Source: Nocardia mexicana NBRC 108244 (lineage in GTDB: Bacteria > Actinomycetota > Actinomycetes > Mycobacteriales > Mycobacteriaceae). Taken from it: DNA of 64,000 nucleotides. The DNA is taken from the NCBI RefSeq assembly GCF_001613165.1, contig NZ_BDBV01000039.1, positions 1-64,000 on the forward strand. Reading direction: 5' to 3'. Under the pieces are notes generated by a model that did not search any database, was not told where the DNA came from, and worked only from the letters and a program-made list of their open reading frames with translations. The translations under genes were made by a program, and so were the position numbers. Below are positions 54,698 through 63,283 of the stretch, in pieces. How positions within the stretch are numbered: position 1 is the stretch's first letter; every line of letters starts with the position of its first letter.

Positions 54698-56422
54698 ATG
54701 GGGTTTGTCCAGCCCGATCTGCCCGTGGTCGATATGGAGCAGTGGAGCAGGGGAACGCGCAGCGAGCGGATCCGGCCGATGGCCCGGCACTGGGCCGAGG
54801 TCGGATTCGGTACGCCGGTGGTGCTGCATCTGTTCTACGTCGTGAAGATCTTCCTCTACATCCTCGGCGGCTGGCTGTGCGCGCTGGCCACGGAGGGCAT
54901 CGACGGCTTCACCCGGGTGGGTTCCTGGTGGTCGGAGCCGATCGTGTTCGAGAAGGTCGTGCTGTTCACGATGCTGTTCGAGGTGGTCGGCCTCGGGTGC
55001 GGATTCGGCCCGCTGAACAATCGGTTCTTCCCGCCGCTGGGCTCGATCCTGTACTGGTTGCGGCCCAAGACGATTCGGCTGCCGCCCTGGCCGCGCCTCG
55101 TGCCCCTCACGAAGGGCGACGATCGCACGCCGGTGGACGTCGTGTTGTACGCGGCGCTGCTCGTGCTGCTGGTGTGGGCGCTGGTGTCGGACGGCACCGG
55201 CCCGATACCGGAGCTGGACACCGTCGTCGGCCTGCTGCCGGTGTGGCAGATCGCCGCGATACTCGCGGTGCTGGCGGTGCTCGGGCTGCGCGACAAAGTG
55301 ATCTTCCTGGCCGCCCGCGGTGAGGTCTACGCGAGCCTGACGGTCGCCTTCCTGTTCTCCGGGGCCGATGTCCTCGTCGCCGCCAAGCTCGTCTTCGTCG
55401 TCATCTGGATGGGCGCGGCGACGTCGAAACTCAACCGGCACTTCCCCTTCGTGATCTCCACGATGATGTCCAACAGCCCGCTGGTCCGGCCGCGGTCGAT
55501 CAAGCGCAGATTCTTCGAGAGCTTCCCCGACGACCTGCGGCCGGGCCGGTTGTCCCGGATCGTCGCGCACGCAAGCACATTCGTGGAGATGTGCGTGCCG
55601 CCGGTGCTGTTCTTCTCCGGCGGCGGCTGGCCGACGACCGTGGCGGCGGTCGTGATGGTGCTGTTCCACCTCGGGATCCTGACCGCGATCCCGATGGGCG
55701 TACCGCTGGAGTGGAACGTCTTCATGATCTTCGGCATGGCGTCGCTGTTCGTCGCGCACGCCGACCTCGGGCTCGGCGATGTGCAACACCCGGTGCCGGT
55801 GGCGCTGCTGTTCGTGGTCGTCGCGGGAATCGTGCTCGCGGGCAACGTGTTTCCGAACAAGATCTCCTTCCTGCCGGGGATGCGCTACTACGCCGGAAAC
55901 TGGGACACCACGCTGTGGTGCGTCAAGCCGTCCGCGGCGGCGAAGATCGGCGAGGGCATCGTCGCGATCGCGAGCATGCCGCAGGCGCAGCTGGAGCGGT
56001 ACTACGGCAAGGACCGCGCGCAGATCCCGCTCTATCTCGGATATGCCTTCCGCGCCATGAACACCCACGGCCGCGCGCTGTTCACCCTCGCGCACCGCGC
56101 CATGCCCGCGGGCCGCGAGGACGAGTACACCCTCACCGACGGCGAGCGCATCTGCAGCACCGCGATCGGCTGGAACTTCGGCGACGGCCATATGCACAAC
56201 GAACAGCTCATCGCGGCCATGCAGCGGCGCTGCGGGTTCGAACCCGGCGAGGTGCGCGTGGTTCTGCTAGACGCGCAGCCGATCCATCGGCAGGAGCAGC
56301 GGTACCGCCTGGTCGACGCGGCCACCGGGGAATTCGAGCGGGGCGTGGTGCGGGTGGCGGATATGGTGAACCGGCAGCCCTGGGCCGACGATCTCCCGGT
56401 CCACGTCGCCGATCCGCGATGA
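54698..56422 (+). CDS. Polytopic membrane protein, DUF3556-like
   Basis: The 574-residue protein starts at ATG 54698. It has about nine membrane helices between residues 35 and 395 (for example VVLHLFYVVKIFLYILGGWLCALA, VVLYAALLVLLVWALV, IVLAGNVFPNKISFLPGMRYYAGNWDTTLWCVK). A soluble C-terminal domain of about 170 residues follows (FRAMNTHGRALFTLAHRAMP, TAIGWNFGDGHMHNEQLIAAMQRRCGFEPGEVRVVLLDAQPIHRQEQRYRLVDAATGEFERG). It agrees with my recollection of DUF3556 transmembrane proteins of mycolate-containing actinobacteria; function is unknown. The upstream KstR-type box and the downstream thiolase/hydratase suggest a role in lipid or sterol uptake or metabolism. Confidence 0.7.
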   Translation: MGFVQPDLPVVDMEQWSRGTRSERIRPMARHWAEVGFGTPVVLHLFYVVKIFLYILGGWLCALATEGIDGFTRVGSWWSEPIVFEKVVLFTMLFEVVGLGCGFGPLNNRFFPPLGSILYWLRPKTIRLPPWPRLVPLTKGDDRTPVDVVLYAALLVLLVWALVSDGTGPIPELDTVVGLLPVWQIAAILAVLAVLGLRDKVIFLAARGEVYASLTVAFLFSGADVLVAAKLVFVVIWMGAATSKLNRHFPFVISTMMSNSPLVRPRSIKRRFFESFPDDLRPGRLSRIVAHASTFVEMCVPPVLFFSGGGWPTTVAAVVMVLFHLGILTAIPMGVPLEWNVFMIFGMASLFVAHADLGLGDVQHPVPVALLFVVVAGIVLAGNVFPNKISFLPGMRYYAGNWDTTLWCVKPSAAAKIGEGIVAIASMPQAQLERYYGKDRAQIPLYLGYAFRAMNTHGRALFTLAHRAMPAGREDEYTLTDGERICSTAIGWNFGDGHMHNEQLIAAMQRRCGFEPGEVRVVLLDAQPIHRQEQRYRLVDAATGEFERGVVRVADMVNRQPWADDLPVHVADPR

Positions 56423-56460
56423 GGCCGGTGCCCACACTTCGGGACGGCCGTACCGATCTG

Positions 56461-56502
56461 TTGTTCGAGGATCGATCGGCTGTTATGTTCGGACAGGTGT
56501 CC
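56461..56502 (+). promoter_or_regulatory. Promoter (TTGTTC-N17-TATGTT) with GGACA-GG-TGTCC repeat before the thiolase/hydratase gene
   Basis: A -35 TTGTTC at 56461-56466 and a -10 TATGTT at 56484-56489 are 17 bp apart. The inverted repeat GGACA-GG-TGTCC (56491-56502) covers the expected transcript start, where a repressor would block initiation. The downstream gene may thus be expressed independently of the membrane-protein gene. Confidence 0.5.
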
Positions 56503-56531
56503 AATGAGGTGTCCCAACGGGTCGCGCGGAG

Positions 56532-58901
56532 TTGCCGCCGCATACCCCGGTGATCGTCGGCGTCGGCCAGGTCTCCGAGCGCATCGGCGAACCCGGGTAT
56601 CGAGGAATGTCGGCCGCCGATCTGGCGGCCGCGGCGGTGCGGGCCGCGGTGGCCGATAGCGGCGGCGACGCCGAGGCCGTGATCGCCGCGCTCGACACGG
56701 TCGTCGCGATTCGCGCGTTCGACGATTCGAGCGCGTTCGCCCGTCCCGCGCTGGGCGCGCCGGACAATGTGGCGCGGGCCGTTGCCGGGCGGGTCGGCGC
56801 GCATCCGCGCCGGGCGGTCCTCGGGCCGACCGGCGGCCAGGGCCCGCAGCAGCTCGTCACCGAGCTGTGCGGGGCTATCGCCGACGAAAAGTGCGATGCC
56901 GCGGTGCTTTTCGGCGCGGAGGCGATCTCCACCGTCCGCGATCTGGCGGGCCGCCCGGCCGCCGACCGGCCCGATTTCGGCGAGCGTGTCGAGGGTTCGC
57001 TGGAGGACCGCGGGTACGGGATCGAGGGGATGACCCCGGCGCAGGCCGTCCTGCATCAGATGGTGGAGCCGCTGGTGTCGTACTCGGTGCTGGAGAACGC
57101 GCGCCGCGCTCGAGTGGGCGCCTCGCGGCCGGAGTACGCCCGGGCGATGGCCGCGCTGTTCAGCCGGTTCAGCGCGGTCGCCGCCCGCAACCCGCACGCG
57201 GCGGCGCCGGTGGCGCGCGATGCCGCGGAACTGATCGAGGAGAACGATCGCAATCGCCGGGTCACCGATGTCTACACGCGGCTGCTGATCGCCCGCGAAC
57301 AGGTGAATCAGGGTGCCGCGGTTCTGATCATGTCGCTGGCGACCGCGCGGCGGCTCGGGGTGCCCGGCGAGCGCATGGTGTTCCTCGCGGGCCACGCCGA
57401 CCTGACCGAGCGCGAACTGCTCGTGCGGCCCGACCTCAGCCGCAGCCCGGCGGCCGTCGCGGCGGTCCGGTCCGCGCTCGACATGGCCGGGGTTACCGTC
57501 GACCGCCTGTCGGCGATGGACCTGTACAGCTGCTTTCCGATCGCCGTCTTCAACATCTGCGACGGCCTGGGCCTGGACCCGGACGATCCGCGCGGGTTGA
57601 CGGCCACCGGGGGCCTGCCGTACTTCGGCGGTCCAGGCAACAACTATTCGACCCACGCGATCGCGGAAATCGTTGCGCGAGTGCGTGATCGGCCGGGAAG
57701 CCACGGCATGGTGGTAGCCAACGGCGGGGTGCTCAGCAAGCATTCGGTCGGCATCTACACCACCACGCCCGCCACCTGGGAGCGGTCGCGCGCGTCGACG
57801 GTGCAGGCCGAGCTGGACGACGTGCCGGGGGTGCCGGTGGCGGTCCACGCCGACGGCTGGGGCACCGTCGAAAGCTTCGTCGTGCGGTTCGACCGCGACG
57901 GGTCCCGGGTCGGCATCGTGCTCGGCAGGCTCGACGACGGCCGCCGATTCCTCGCCAACACCCTCGAGCGCGACGGCGGCCTGATGGACGCGCTGACCGG
58001 GGACGGACAGCCGATCGGGGAGCGGGTGTTCGTCAGATCCACCGACGCGGGCAACCGTGTCACCGTCGATCGCGAGCGGATGGACGAGTTGCTGGGGCGC
58101 ACGGTTCCCGCGTTCCGCGACGACTACTCCCATGCGCTCGTCACGCGGTCCGGTCATGTACTGGAGGTGACGATCGACCGGCCCGAGACCGGCAATGCGC
58201 TGAACGCCGCGGCGCAGCGCGAACTCGACGAGATCTTCACCGCCTTCCAGCACGACGACGATCTGTGGGTCGCCGTCCTGTGCGGTGCGGGGGAGGAGGC
58301 GTTCTGCGTCGGGCACGACCTCGGCGAGATGGCGTCGCCGATGCAGCTGCTGGGCCGGCCGCGCAGCGGATTCGGCGGACTGGTGGCCCGCGAGCTGACC
58401 AAGCCGGTGATCGCGGCGGTCAACGGCCGCGCCGACGGTGGCGGGCTCGAGCTCGTCCTCGCCTGCCACCTGGTCGTCGCCGACGACGCGGCGTCGTTCG
58501 CGTTGCCCGACACCGGAATCGGGCAGTCGCCCGGCCCCGGGGTGCTGATTCGACTGCCCCGCACCGTCGGTCGCGCCCTGGCGCACGACATGATCGTCAC
58601 CGGACGCCGGATCGACGCGACCGAGGCCGTCGCCGCGGGCCTGGTGGCGCGCCTGGCCCCGACCGGCAAGGCGCTCGCCGCCGCGCGCGAGATGGCCGCC
58701 GACGTCGTCGCCCGCTCGCCCGTCGCCATCCGCGCGGCCCTGTCCTTCCTGGCCCGCACGGACCACGCCGCCGACCCCGAGGGCCCCATCGGCCGCCCCG
58801 CCGACCTCCTCGACGACCTCATTCCCCACCGCGACCCGGTGGAAGGACTGACCGCCCTCCGCGAGGGGCGAAAACCACAGTGGCACACCAGATTCCAGTG
58901 A
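56532..58901 (+). CDS. Thiolase-like / enoyl-CoA hydratase fusion protein (789 aa)
   Basis: The N-terminal 500 residues resemble SCP2-type thiolases or acetyl-CoA acetyltransferases (VIVGVGQVSERIGEPGYRGM; VLGPTGGQGPQQLVTELC; GGLPYFGGPGNNYSTHAIAEIV; NGGVLSKHSVGIYTT). The C-terminal 260 residues form an enoyl-CoA hydratase/isomerase domain (GHVLEVTIDRPETGNALNAAAQRELDEIF; VLCGAGEEAFCVGHDL; AAVNGRADGGGLELVLACHLVVADD). The usual thiolase nucleophilic Cys position reads GGQGPQ and the GHP His motif reads GGPGNNY, as in the non-catalytic-looking subfamily. In the hydratase part one active Glu is present (GGGLELV) but the second position is Asp (ALPDTGIG). Start TTG 56532 gives the usual N-terminus; GTG 56550 is an alternative. 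Confidence 0.82.
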   Translation: MPPHTPVIVGVGQVSERIGEPGYRGMSAADLAAAAVRAAVADSGGDAEAVIAALDTVVAIRAFDDSSAFARPALGAPDNVARAVAGRVGAHPRRAVLGPTGGQGPQQLVTELCGAIADEKCDAAVLFGAEAISTVRDLAGRPAADRPDFGERVEGSLEDRGYGIEGMTPAQAVLHQMVEPLVSYSVLENARRARVGASRPEYARAMAALFSRFSAVAARNPHAAAPVARDAAELIEENDRNRRVTDVYTRLLIAREQVNQGAAVLIMSLATARRLGVPGERMVFLAGHADLTERELLVRPDLSRSPAAVAAVRSALDMAGVTVDRLSAMDLYSCFPIAVFNICDGLGLDPDDPRGLTATGGLPYFGGPGNNYSTHAIAEIVARVRDRPGSHGMVVANGGVLSKHSVGIYTTTPATWERSRASTVQAELDDVPGVPVAVHADGWGTVESFVVRFDRDGSRVGIVLGRLDDGRRFLANTLERDGGLMDALTGDGQPIGERVFVRSTDAGNRVTVDRERMDELLGRTVPAFRDDYSHALVTRSGHVLEVTIDRPETGNALNAAAQRELDEIFTAFQHDDDLWVAVLCGAGEEAFCVGHDLGEMASPMQLLGRPRSGFGGLVARELTKPVIAAVNGRADGGGLELVLACHLVVADDAASFALPDTGIGQSPGPGVLIRLPRTVGRALAHDMIVTGRRIDATEAVAAGLVARLAPTGKALAAAREMAADVVARSPVAIRAALSFLARTDHAADPEGPIGRPADLLDDLIPHRDPVEGLTALREGRKPQWHTRFQ

Positions 58902-58988
58902 GTCGACGTGACGACGGACCTTGCCCGTCCGTCGCGATCGCAGGACATACTCGTCCGGCGGGCCTCGCCTTCGTGAAATCCGGCGTCA

Positions 58989-59005
58989 CCGACTGCGACA
59001 GTCGG
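58989..59005 (+). terminator. Hairpin downstream of the thiolase/hydratase gene
   Basis: CCGACTG-CGA-CAGTCGG forms a perfect 7-bp stem 88 bp past the stop. No U-tract follows. Confidence 0.4.
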
Positions 59006-59098
59006 AGGCTCGACTGAGCCCGCCGCCCGGCTGCGCCGCAGCACGTGTGCTTCCACCAGCGACTTCCTGTGCGCCGCACTCACGTCGGTGTGATCCGG

Positions 59099-60133
59099 TC
59101 AGCGCGTGGGCGCGGTGTCGCCGAGCGGTGGGGTCGGCACGCGAAAGACCGTGGGGCCGGGGAGTTCCGTGGCGCGGCGGGCTCGCTGGACGATTAGCGC
59201 GGCGGCGGCGAGGGTGATGGCGGCGAGGGCTGCTGCTGTCAGGGCTGTCGTACCGTCCGGGCGGAGCAGTGGTTGTGCCCGCAACGCCTGGCGCAGTAGC
59301 AGGGCGAGCATTCCGGCGTACCCGACGGCCAGGACACCGATCAGGCGGGCGCGGACGCGCTCGGTCAGCCACGGGTGGCGGTGCGCGAGCCAGGCCAGGG
59401 CGACGGCGGCGGCCAGCAGCACCTGGATGCCGTGCAGCCCGGCGAAATGCGGGACCCGCAGGTCACCGCCCGCGGTGCTCCAGTGCGTGATCGGCATCGT
59501 GTCCACGCCGTCGCGGACCGGCGGCGTCGATTGCATGACGGTGTGCCCGGCCGACAGCGGCAGCGAACGCCCGTCGGTATCGCGGACGGTCTGCTCTCCG
59601 GTGAAACCCATCAGATAGCCGAGCGCCATCCCCGCCACGGCGAGGGCCAGTCCGGCGTGGATGGCGCGGGAGGTCGGCCGATCCAGCAGTCGCTGCCACG
59701 AAAGGATCAGCACGATCAGCAGATTCGCGAAGAACAGCCCGGGCACGCCGGAGGCGAACACCATCTGCCCGATCTCGTTCACCCGATCGGTGCTGTCGGC
59801 GTTGAAATGGCTGAAGGTGCCGCGGGCCGCCTGCACGACGACGAATCCGACATCGACGAACCCGGTGACCGCGAAGACGGTGCCCAGCCACCACGTGATC
59901 CGGGAACCCTTGTGCGGCAACGACAGCAGCCACGCCAGCGTCCCGGCATACAGCAGGAACGCCAGGCCGAACTTGAACGGCTTGAGCCAGACCGATTCGC
60001 CCAGCAGCTGCCGCTGGTCGACAACCATGGCGCCCAGCGAGAACAGGACCAGGGCACCCATCGCGGCGCTGCAGGCCAGCAGCGGGCGGTGCAGGCGCCG
60101 GAGGGTGGCGGAGGGAACAGCGGTGGTGGTCAT
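59099..60133 (-). CDS. Polytopic membrane protein, 344 aa, unknown
   Basis: The 344-residue protein begins at ATG 60133 and has eight predicted membrane helices: SAAMGALVLFSLGAMVV, FGLAFLLYAGTLAWLLSL, WWLGTVFAVTGFVDVGFVVVQ, VFASGVPGLFFANLLIVLIL, AIHAGLALAVAGMALGYLMGF, IQVLLAAAVALAWLA, ARLIGVLAVGYAGMLALLL and ALTAAALAAITLAAAALIV. A 55-residue loop separates helices five and six (GEQTVRDTDGRSLPLSAGHTV...PITHWSTAGGDLRVPHFAGLHG). Several histidines near helix ends (SHFNAD, PHFAGLHG) could bind metal or heme, but that is speculation. TAGCGT lies seven bases before the ATG, suggesting a leaderless message. No family is recognised. Confidence 0.7.
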   Translation of the reverse strand: MTTTAVPSATLRRLHRPLLACSAAMGALVLFSLGAMVVDQRQLLGESVWLKPFKFGLAFLLYAGTLAWLLSLPHKGSRITWWLGTVFAVTGFVDVGFVVVQAARGTFSHFNADSTDRVNEIGQMVFASGVPGLFFANLLIVLILSWQRLLDRPTSRAIHAGLALAVAGMALGYLMGFTGEQTVRDTDGRSLPLSAGHTVMQSTPPVRDGVDTMPITHWSTAGGDLRVPHFAGLHGIQVLLAAAVALAWLAHRHPWLTERVRARLIGVLAVGYAGMLALLLRQALRAQPLLRPDGTTALTAAALAAITLAAAALIVQRARRATELPGPTVFRVPTPPLGDTAPTR

Positions 60134-60140
60134 GGGCCCG

Positions 60141-60146
60141 ACGCTA
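60141..60146 (-). promoter_or_regulatory. Putative -10 of the membrane-protein gene (TAGCGT-N7-ATG)
   Basis: TAGCGT on the minus strand is seven bases before ATG 60133, the leaderless arrangement also seen at cobH and the M23 gene. Confidence 0.45.
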
Positions 60147-60378
60147 GGAGCGGCGGACCGGCCCACACGTCCCCCGTTGGTGCTGATCGCACCCGATACT
60201 CCGGTATCAGACGGCGGGGGATTCCGGCCGAAAGTGGAGGCGCTGCCGTGGCTCGGAACCTGCCGGGGAGGGCCTGGGCGTGCACTTTCGACCCCGAATG
60301 ACCGGCCGGTGACCGACCGCGCGGGCGGGCCGACCGGCGTGCACGCCCAAGCCCACCCCGGCAGCTTCCTGCCGGACC

Positions 60379-61056
60379 TCAGTCCTGCATCGGCCCCACA
60401 TCGATACCGCGGGCCGCGAGCCACGGAATCGGGTCCATCTTTTCGCCGTTGTCGTGCGCCCACACCTCGTAGTGCAGGTGCGGCCCGGTGGAGAAGCCGC
60501 GATCGCCGACCGTGGCGATGATGTCGCCGGCGCGCACGTGCTGGCCGACCGTGACGAGAATGTCGTTGACGTGCCCGTAGACGCCGACGGTGCCGTCGTC
60601 CTGCTGCACCCGGACCCACATTCCGAAGCCGGACGCGGGCCCGGCCTCGATGATCGTGCCGTCGGTGACCGAGGCGATCGGGCTGCCGAGCGGCTCGGCG
60701 AAGTCGATACCGGCGTGCAGCGCACCCCAGCGCATGCCGAACAGCGAGCTGAGCACGCCGGCGACCGGCCGCACCGCGGGCGGGCGGATCTCCATGGCGG
60801 CCTTGTTCATCGGCATCGGCGGCAGGTCGGGAACCTCGTGGGCGGCCACCGCGGTCATCGTGTGCGGTTCGTCGGCGGCGGGTGGTGCGGGAGGCAGGGT
60901 GTGCTGCAGGGCGGCGAGGCCGGGGGCGTCGCTGTCGCCGTGGCGGTCGGCGGCGGACAGCGCGCCCACCGAGGCGCCGACGACCGCGGTGATCGCCACG
61001 GCCTGGGCGGCGGCCCGCCGGGCGCGGCGCGAAGGTAACGGAACGATCACGGGCAT
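60379..61056 (-). CDS. M23-family peptidoglycan metallopeptidase
   Basis: From ATG 61056 the product is 225 residues with an N-terminal membrane segment or uncleaved signal (RRAAAQAVAITAVVGASVGALSA) and a spacer of about 60 residues. A LytM/M23 domain follows (about 100-220): VLSSLFGMRWGALHAGIDFAEPLGSPIASVTDG, VYGHVNDILVTVGQHV and STGPHLHYEVWAHDNGEKMDPIPWL. The zinc ligands of HxxxD and the HLH pair are intact, so it is probably an active cell-wall endopeptidase outside the membrane. TAGGTT lies seven bases before the start, suggesting a leaderless message. It stands alone, divergent from an ArsR gene. Confidence 0.88.
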   Translation of the reverse strand: MPVIVPLPSRRARRAAAQAVAITAVVGASVGALSAADRHGDSDAPGLAALQHTLPPAPPAADEPHTMTAVAAHEVPDLPPMPMNKAAMEIRPPAVRPVAGVLSSLFGMRWGALHAGIDFAEPLGSPIASVTDGTIIEAGPASGFGMWVRVQQDDGTVGVYGHVNDILVTVGQHVRAGDIIATVGDRGFSTGPHLHYEVWAHDNGEKMDPIPWLAARGIDVGPMQD

Positions 61057-61063
61057 GGCTGCG

Positions 61064-61069
61064 AACCTA
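61064..61069 (-). promoter_or_regulatory. Putative -10 of the M23 peptidase gene (TAGGTT-N7-ATG)
   Basis: TAGGTT on the minus strand is seven bases before ATG 61056. Confidence 0.45.
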
Positions 61070-61237
61070 CGACAGATCCCGTGTGGTTCCGCAATCGTGT
61101 TGTGACCATCACAGCGCGGCAAAGTACCAGTTGAGCGATTACGGCCGGATAACGACACGCAGGTAAAACGCTGCCGACCGGGAGCGATTTCGGCGGCTCG
61201 AGCCTTGACCGGCGTGTCGGTGAACGGGCAGTCTGTT

Positions 61238-61251
61238 TTAGTGGCCACTAA
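61238..61251. promoter_or_regulatory. Perfect palindrome TTAGTGGCCACTAA overlapping the ArsR start codon
   Basis: This 14-bp perfect palindrome includes the GTG at 61241. TTGACC at 61204-61209 and CAGTCT at 61229-61234 fit -35 and -10 positions, so a bound ArsR dimer would cover the transcript start. Binding is inferred. Confidence 0.55.
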
Positions 61252-61561
61252 TGGAGTCAGAGCCCTGGTTGCCCTGGCGGATCCGACTCGACGAGCGATT
61301 TTCGAGGCGCTGCCGCAGGCGCCGCGGGCGGTCGGGGAGTTGGCGGCCGCGGTCGGGGTGAGTAGCTCGGCGGTATCGCAGCATCTGCGCGTGCTCCGCG
61401 AGGCACGGCTGGTGATGGTGCGCCCGCACGGCAACCGCCGGCTCTACGCGTTGGATCCGCGCGGCCTGGCCGACGCCCGCGACTACCTGGAGCAGTTCTG
61501 GCCCAGTGCCCTGGCGGCGTACGCGGCGGCCATCTCCGAGGCAGGGTCCGCGCACGTCTGA
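61241..61561 (+). CDS. ArsR-family helix-turn-helix regulator
   Basis: From GTG 61241 this is a 106-residue ArsR/SmtB-type winged helix: RALVALADPTRRAIFEALPQAPRAVGELAAAVGVSSSAVSQHLRVLREARLVMVRPHGNRRLYALDPRGLADARDYLEQFW. It lacks the paired cysteines of metal-sensing members, resembling instead the group that acts on neighbouring activator-of-HSP90-like or SRPBCC genes. A longer in-frame start exists at 61205 but lies before the promoter-like elements. The start codon is inside a perfect TTAGTGGCCACTAA palindrome, suggesting autorepression. No SRPBCC partner is adjacent. Confidence 0.88.
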   Translation: MATNGVRALVALADPTRRAIFEALPQAPRAVGELAAAVGVSSSAVSQHLRVLREARLVMVRPHGNRRLYALDPRGLADARDYLEQFWPSALAAYAAAISEAGSAHV

Positions 61562-61597
61562 GCGCGACGGACCTTCGGCGCTGAAGATGCTGAAGAT

Positions 61598-62587
61598 TCA
61601 GCCGACGCGGCGGTAGGCGGCCTGGCGGCGCTGGTCGACGTTCGCGCCCGGCCACGGCCGCTTGTGCAACTGCTTGTCGATGGCGTCGACCACCTCGGCG
61701 ACGCTGATCTCGAGCAGTCCCGGATCGGGGGTGTCCGCGTGGCGATCGCCGGTGCGCCCGGCCCACAGCACCACGTGGCGGCCGAGCAGATGCGGTGGCG
61801 GCCCGGTGTGGTCGGGGGAGGTGGGCCCGAAGAGCAGGACCGTCCGCGTGCCGAAGGCGGTGGCCAGGTGCGCGACGCCGGTATCGCCGCACACCACGAG
61901 CGCCGCCTCGGCGACGGTGGCGGACAGTTCGACGAGGTTCTGCTGACCGGCGAGCACGTGCCGATGCGGCAACCCGGCGCGCGCGGCGATGTTCAGCGCG
62001 ATCTCGCGTTCGAATTCGTCACCGGTCAGCACCACCTCGCGGCCCTGGACGAGCAGGTGGCGCACCACGGCGGCGAAGCGTTCCGGCGGCCAGCGCCGGG
62101 CGGGCGAGCCCGCGCCGATGTGGACGACGACGCAGTCGCGGTGGCTGGTGGTGGACACCGGCGGCACCAGGCCGAGATTGCGGCGGTCGGCGGCGATGCC
62201 GTCGGATTCCAGCAGGTGGCACCAGCGGTCGACGTCGTGCATGTCCTGTTGCCAGTCCGGCCCGTCGAGGTCGGGGAAGGCGTGGTTGCGGTAGGTGAGA
62301 ATCCGGTCCGGATTGGTCTTGCTCAGCTCCACGATGCCCTCGGCCCCGGCGCCGTGCAGGTTGACCGCCAGCGCGGGCGGCTCCCCGTCGTAGCGCAGGC
62401 TCTCCGGATCCGGAGTCGGCACCATCTCGTCGACCGAGGCGATCATGTCCACGATCGGTTTCAGCCGGTGCGGGGCGGCCAGCGCGATGTGGTCATGGGG
62501 CCTGGCCCGGCGCAGCGCACGAAGTGCCGGGACTGCGGTGAGGAGATCACCCAGCCCACGTGCGCGCAGCACGAGTACAACCGCCAC
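61598..62587 (-). CDS. Glycosyltransferase family 9 (heptosyltransferase-like)
   Basis: The 329-residue protein starts at GTG 62587 after GAGAAGAGG. It has the two Rossmann-like halves of GT-B enzymes. The N-terminal acceptor half is marked by VLVLRARGLGDLLTAVPALRALRRA and ALAVNLHGAG; the C-terminal nucleotide-sugar half by VVVHIGAGSPARRWPPERFAAVV and VCGDTGVAHLATAFGTRTVLLFGPTSP, the GT9 signature. It probably transfers a heptose or other sugar to a cell-envelope glycan; in actinobacteria, which lack LPS, the acceptor is unknown. It is convergent with the ArsR gene and has no operon partner. Confidence 0.88.
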   Translation of the reverse strand: MAVVLVLRARGLGDLLTAVPALRALRRARPHDHIALAAPHRLKPIVDMIASVDEMVPTPDPESLRYDGEPPALAVNLHGAGAEGIVELSKTNPDRILTYRNHAFPDLDGPDWQQDMHDVDRWCHLLESDGIAADRRNLGLVPPVSTTSHRDCVVVHIGAGSPARRWPPERFAAVVRHLLVQGREVVLTGDEFEREIALNIAARAGLPHRHVLAGQQNLVELSATVAEAALVVCGDTGVAHLATAFGTRTVLLFGPTSPDHTGPPPHLLGRHVVLWAGRTGDRHADTPDPGLLEISVAEVVDAIDKQLHKRPWPGANVDQRRQAAYRRVG

Positions 62588-62806
62588 CCTCTTCTCCTAG
62601 CCATCCACCATGCGACCCACGACAACCCGACCCACTGCGCCCCCGCACCTGGACGGCACGGCATGGACTGAGAGAGCCACTTGGAGAGGACTACCCGGGG
62701 TCTCCGGAACCGAAACTCGTAATCGCAGCGATATCCGTCGCATCCGATCGGCCACCGGGATAGCCTCCAGATGCGACTGCGACAAGACCCCTCAGGAGGG
62801 TTTCCC

Positions 62807-63220
62807 ATGGCGTCTCGACTCAATCCTTATATCGGTTTTGCGGATAACGCCCGTGCGGCGCTCGAGTTCTATCGGGAGGTCTTCGGCGGCACCCTGACCC
62901 TGTCCACCTTCGGCGAGTTCGGTGACGAGCAGGCGCCGGGTGCGGACCTGATCATGCACGGGCTGCTGGAGACTCCGGACGGCTTCACCCTGATGGCCGC
63001 CGATACGCCGCCCGGCATGGAATACCAGCCGGGCAGCGCAATTTCGATCAGCCTCAGCGGCGACGACGCGGAGCAACTGCGCGGCTGGTGGGACGGGCTG
63101 AGCGCGGGCGGCGCCGTGGCCGTGCCGCTGGAGAAGCAGATGTGGGGCGACGAGTTCGGGATGTGCTCGGACCGGTTCGGCGTCGCCTGGATGGTGAATA
63201 TCGCGGCTCCGTCGGAGTAG
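62807..63220 (+). CDS. VOC-family protein, PhnB/YjdN-like
   Basis: The 137-residue protein starts at ATG 62807, six bases after AGGAGGG. It is a single VOC domain of the PhnB/YjdN-like subgroup: LNPYIGFADNARAALEFYREVFGGTLTLSTFGEFG, LIMHGLLETPDGFTLMAADTPPGM, QLRGWWDGLSAGGAVAVPLEKQMWGDEFGMCSDRFGVAWMVNI. Members bind small molecules or metals at the dimer interface but many have no known activity. The DRFGVAWMVN ending is characteristic. It is divergent from the GT9 gene across about 220 bp. Function cannot be assigned. Confidence 0.88.
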   Translation: MASRLNPYIGFADNARAALEFYREVFGGTLTLSTFGEFGDEQAPGADLIMHGLLETPDGFTLMAADTPPGMEYQPGSAISISLSGDDAEQLRGWWDGLSAGGAVAVPLEKQMWGDEFGMCSDRFGVAWMVNIAAPSE

Positions 63221-63283
63221 CCGCGCGGATTTCTACTACCGAATGTCGTACACGGCCGGGTCGATCAACTACTCTCTGTAGTC

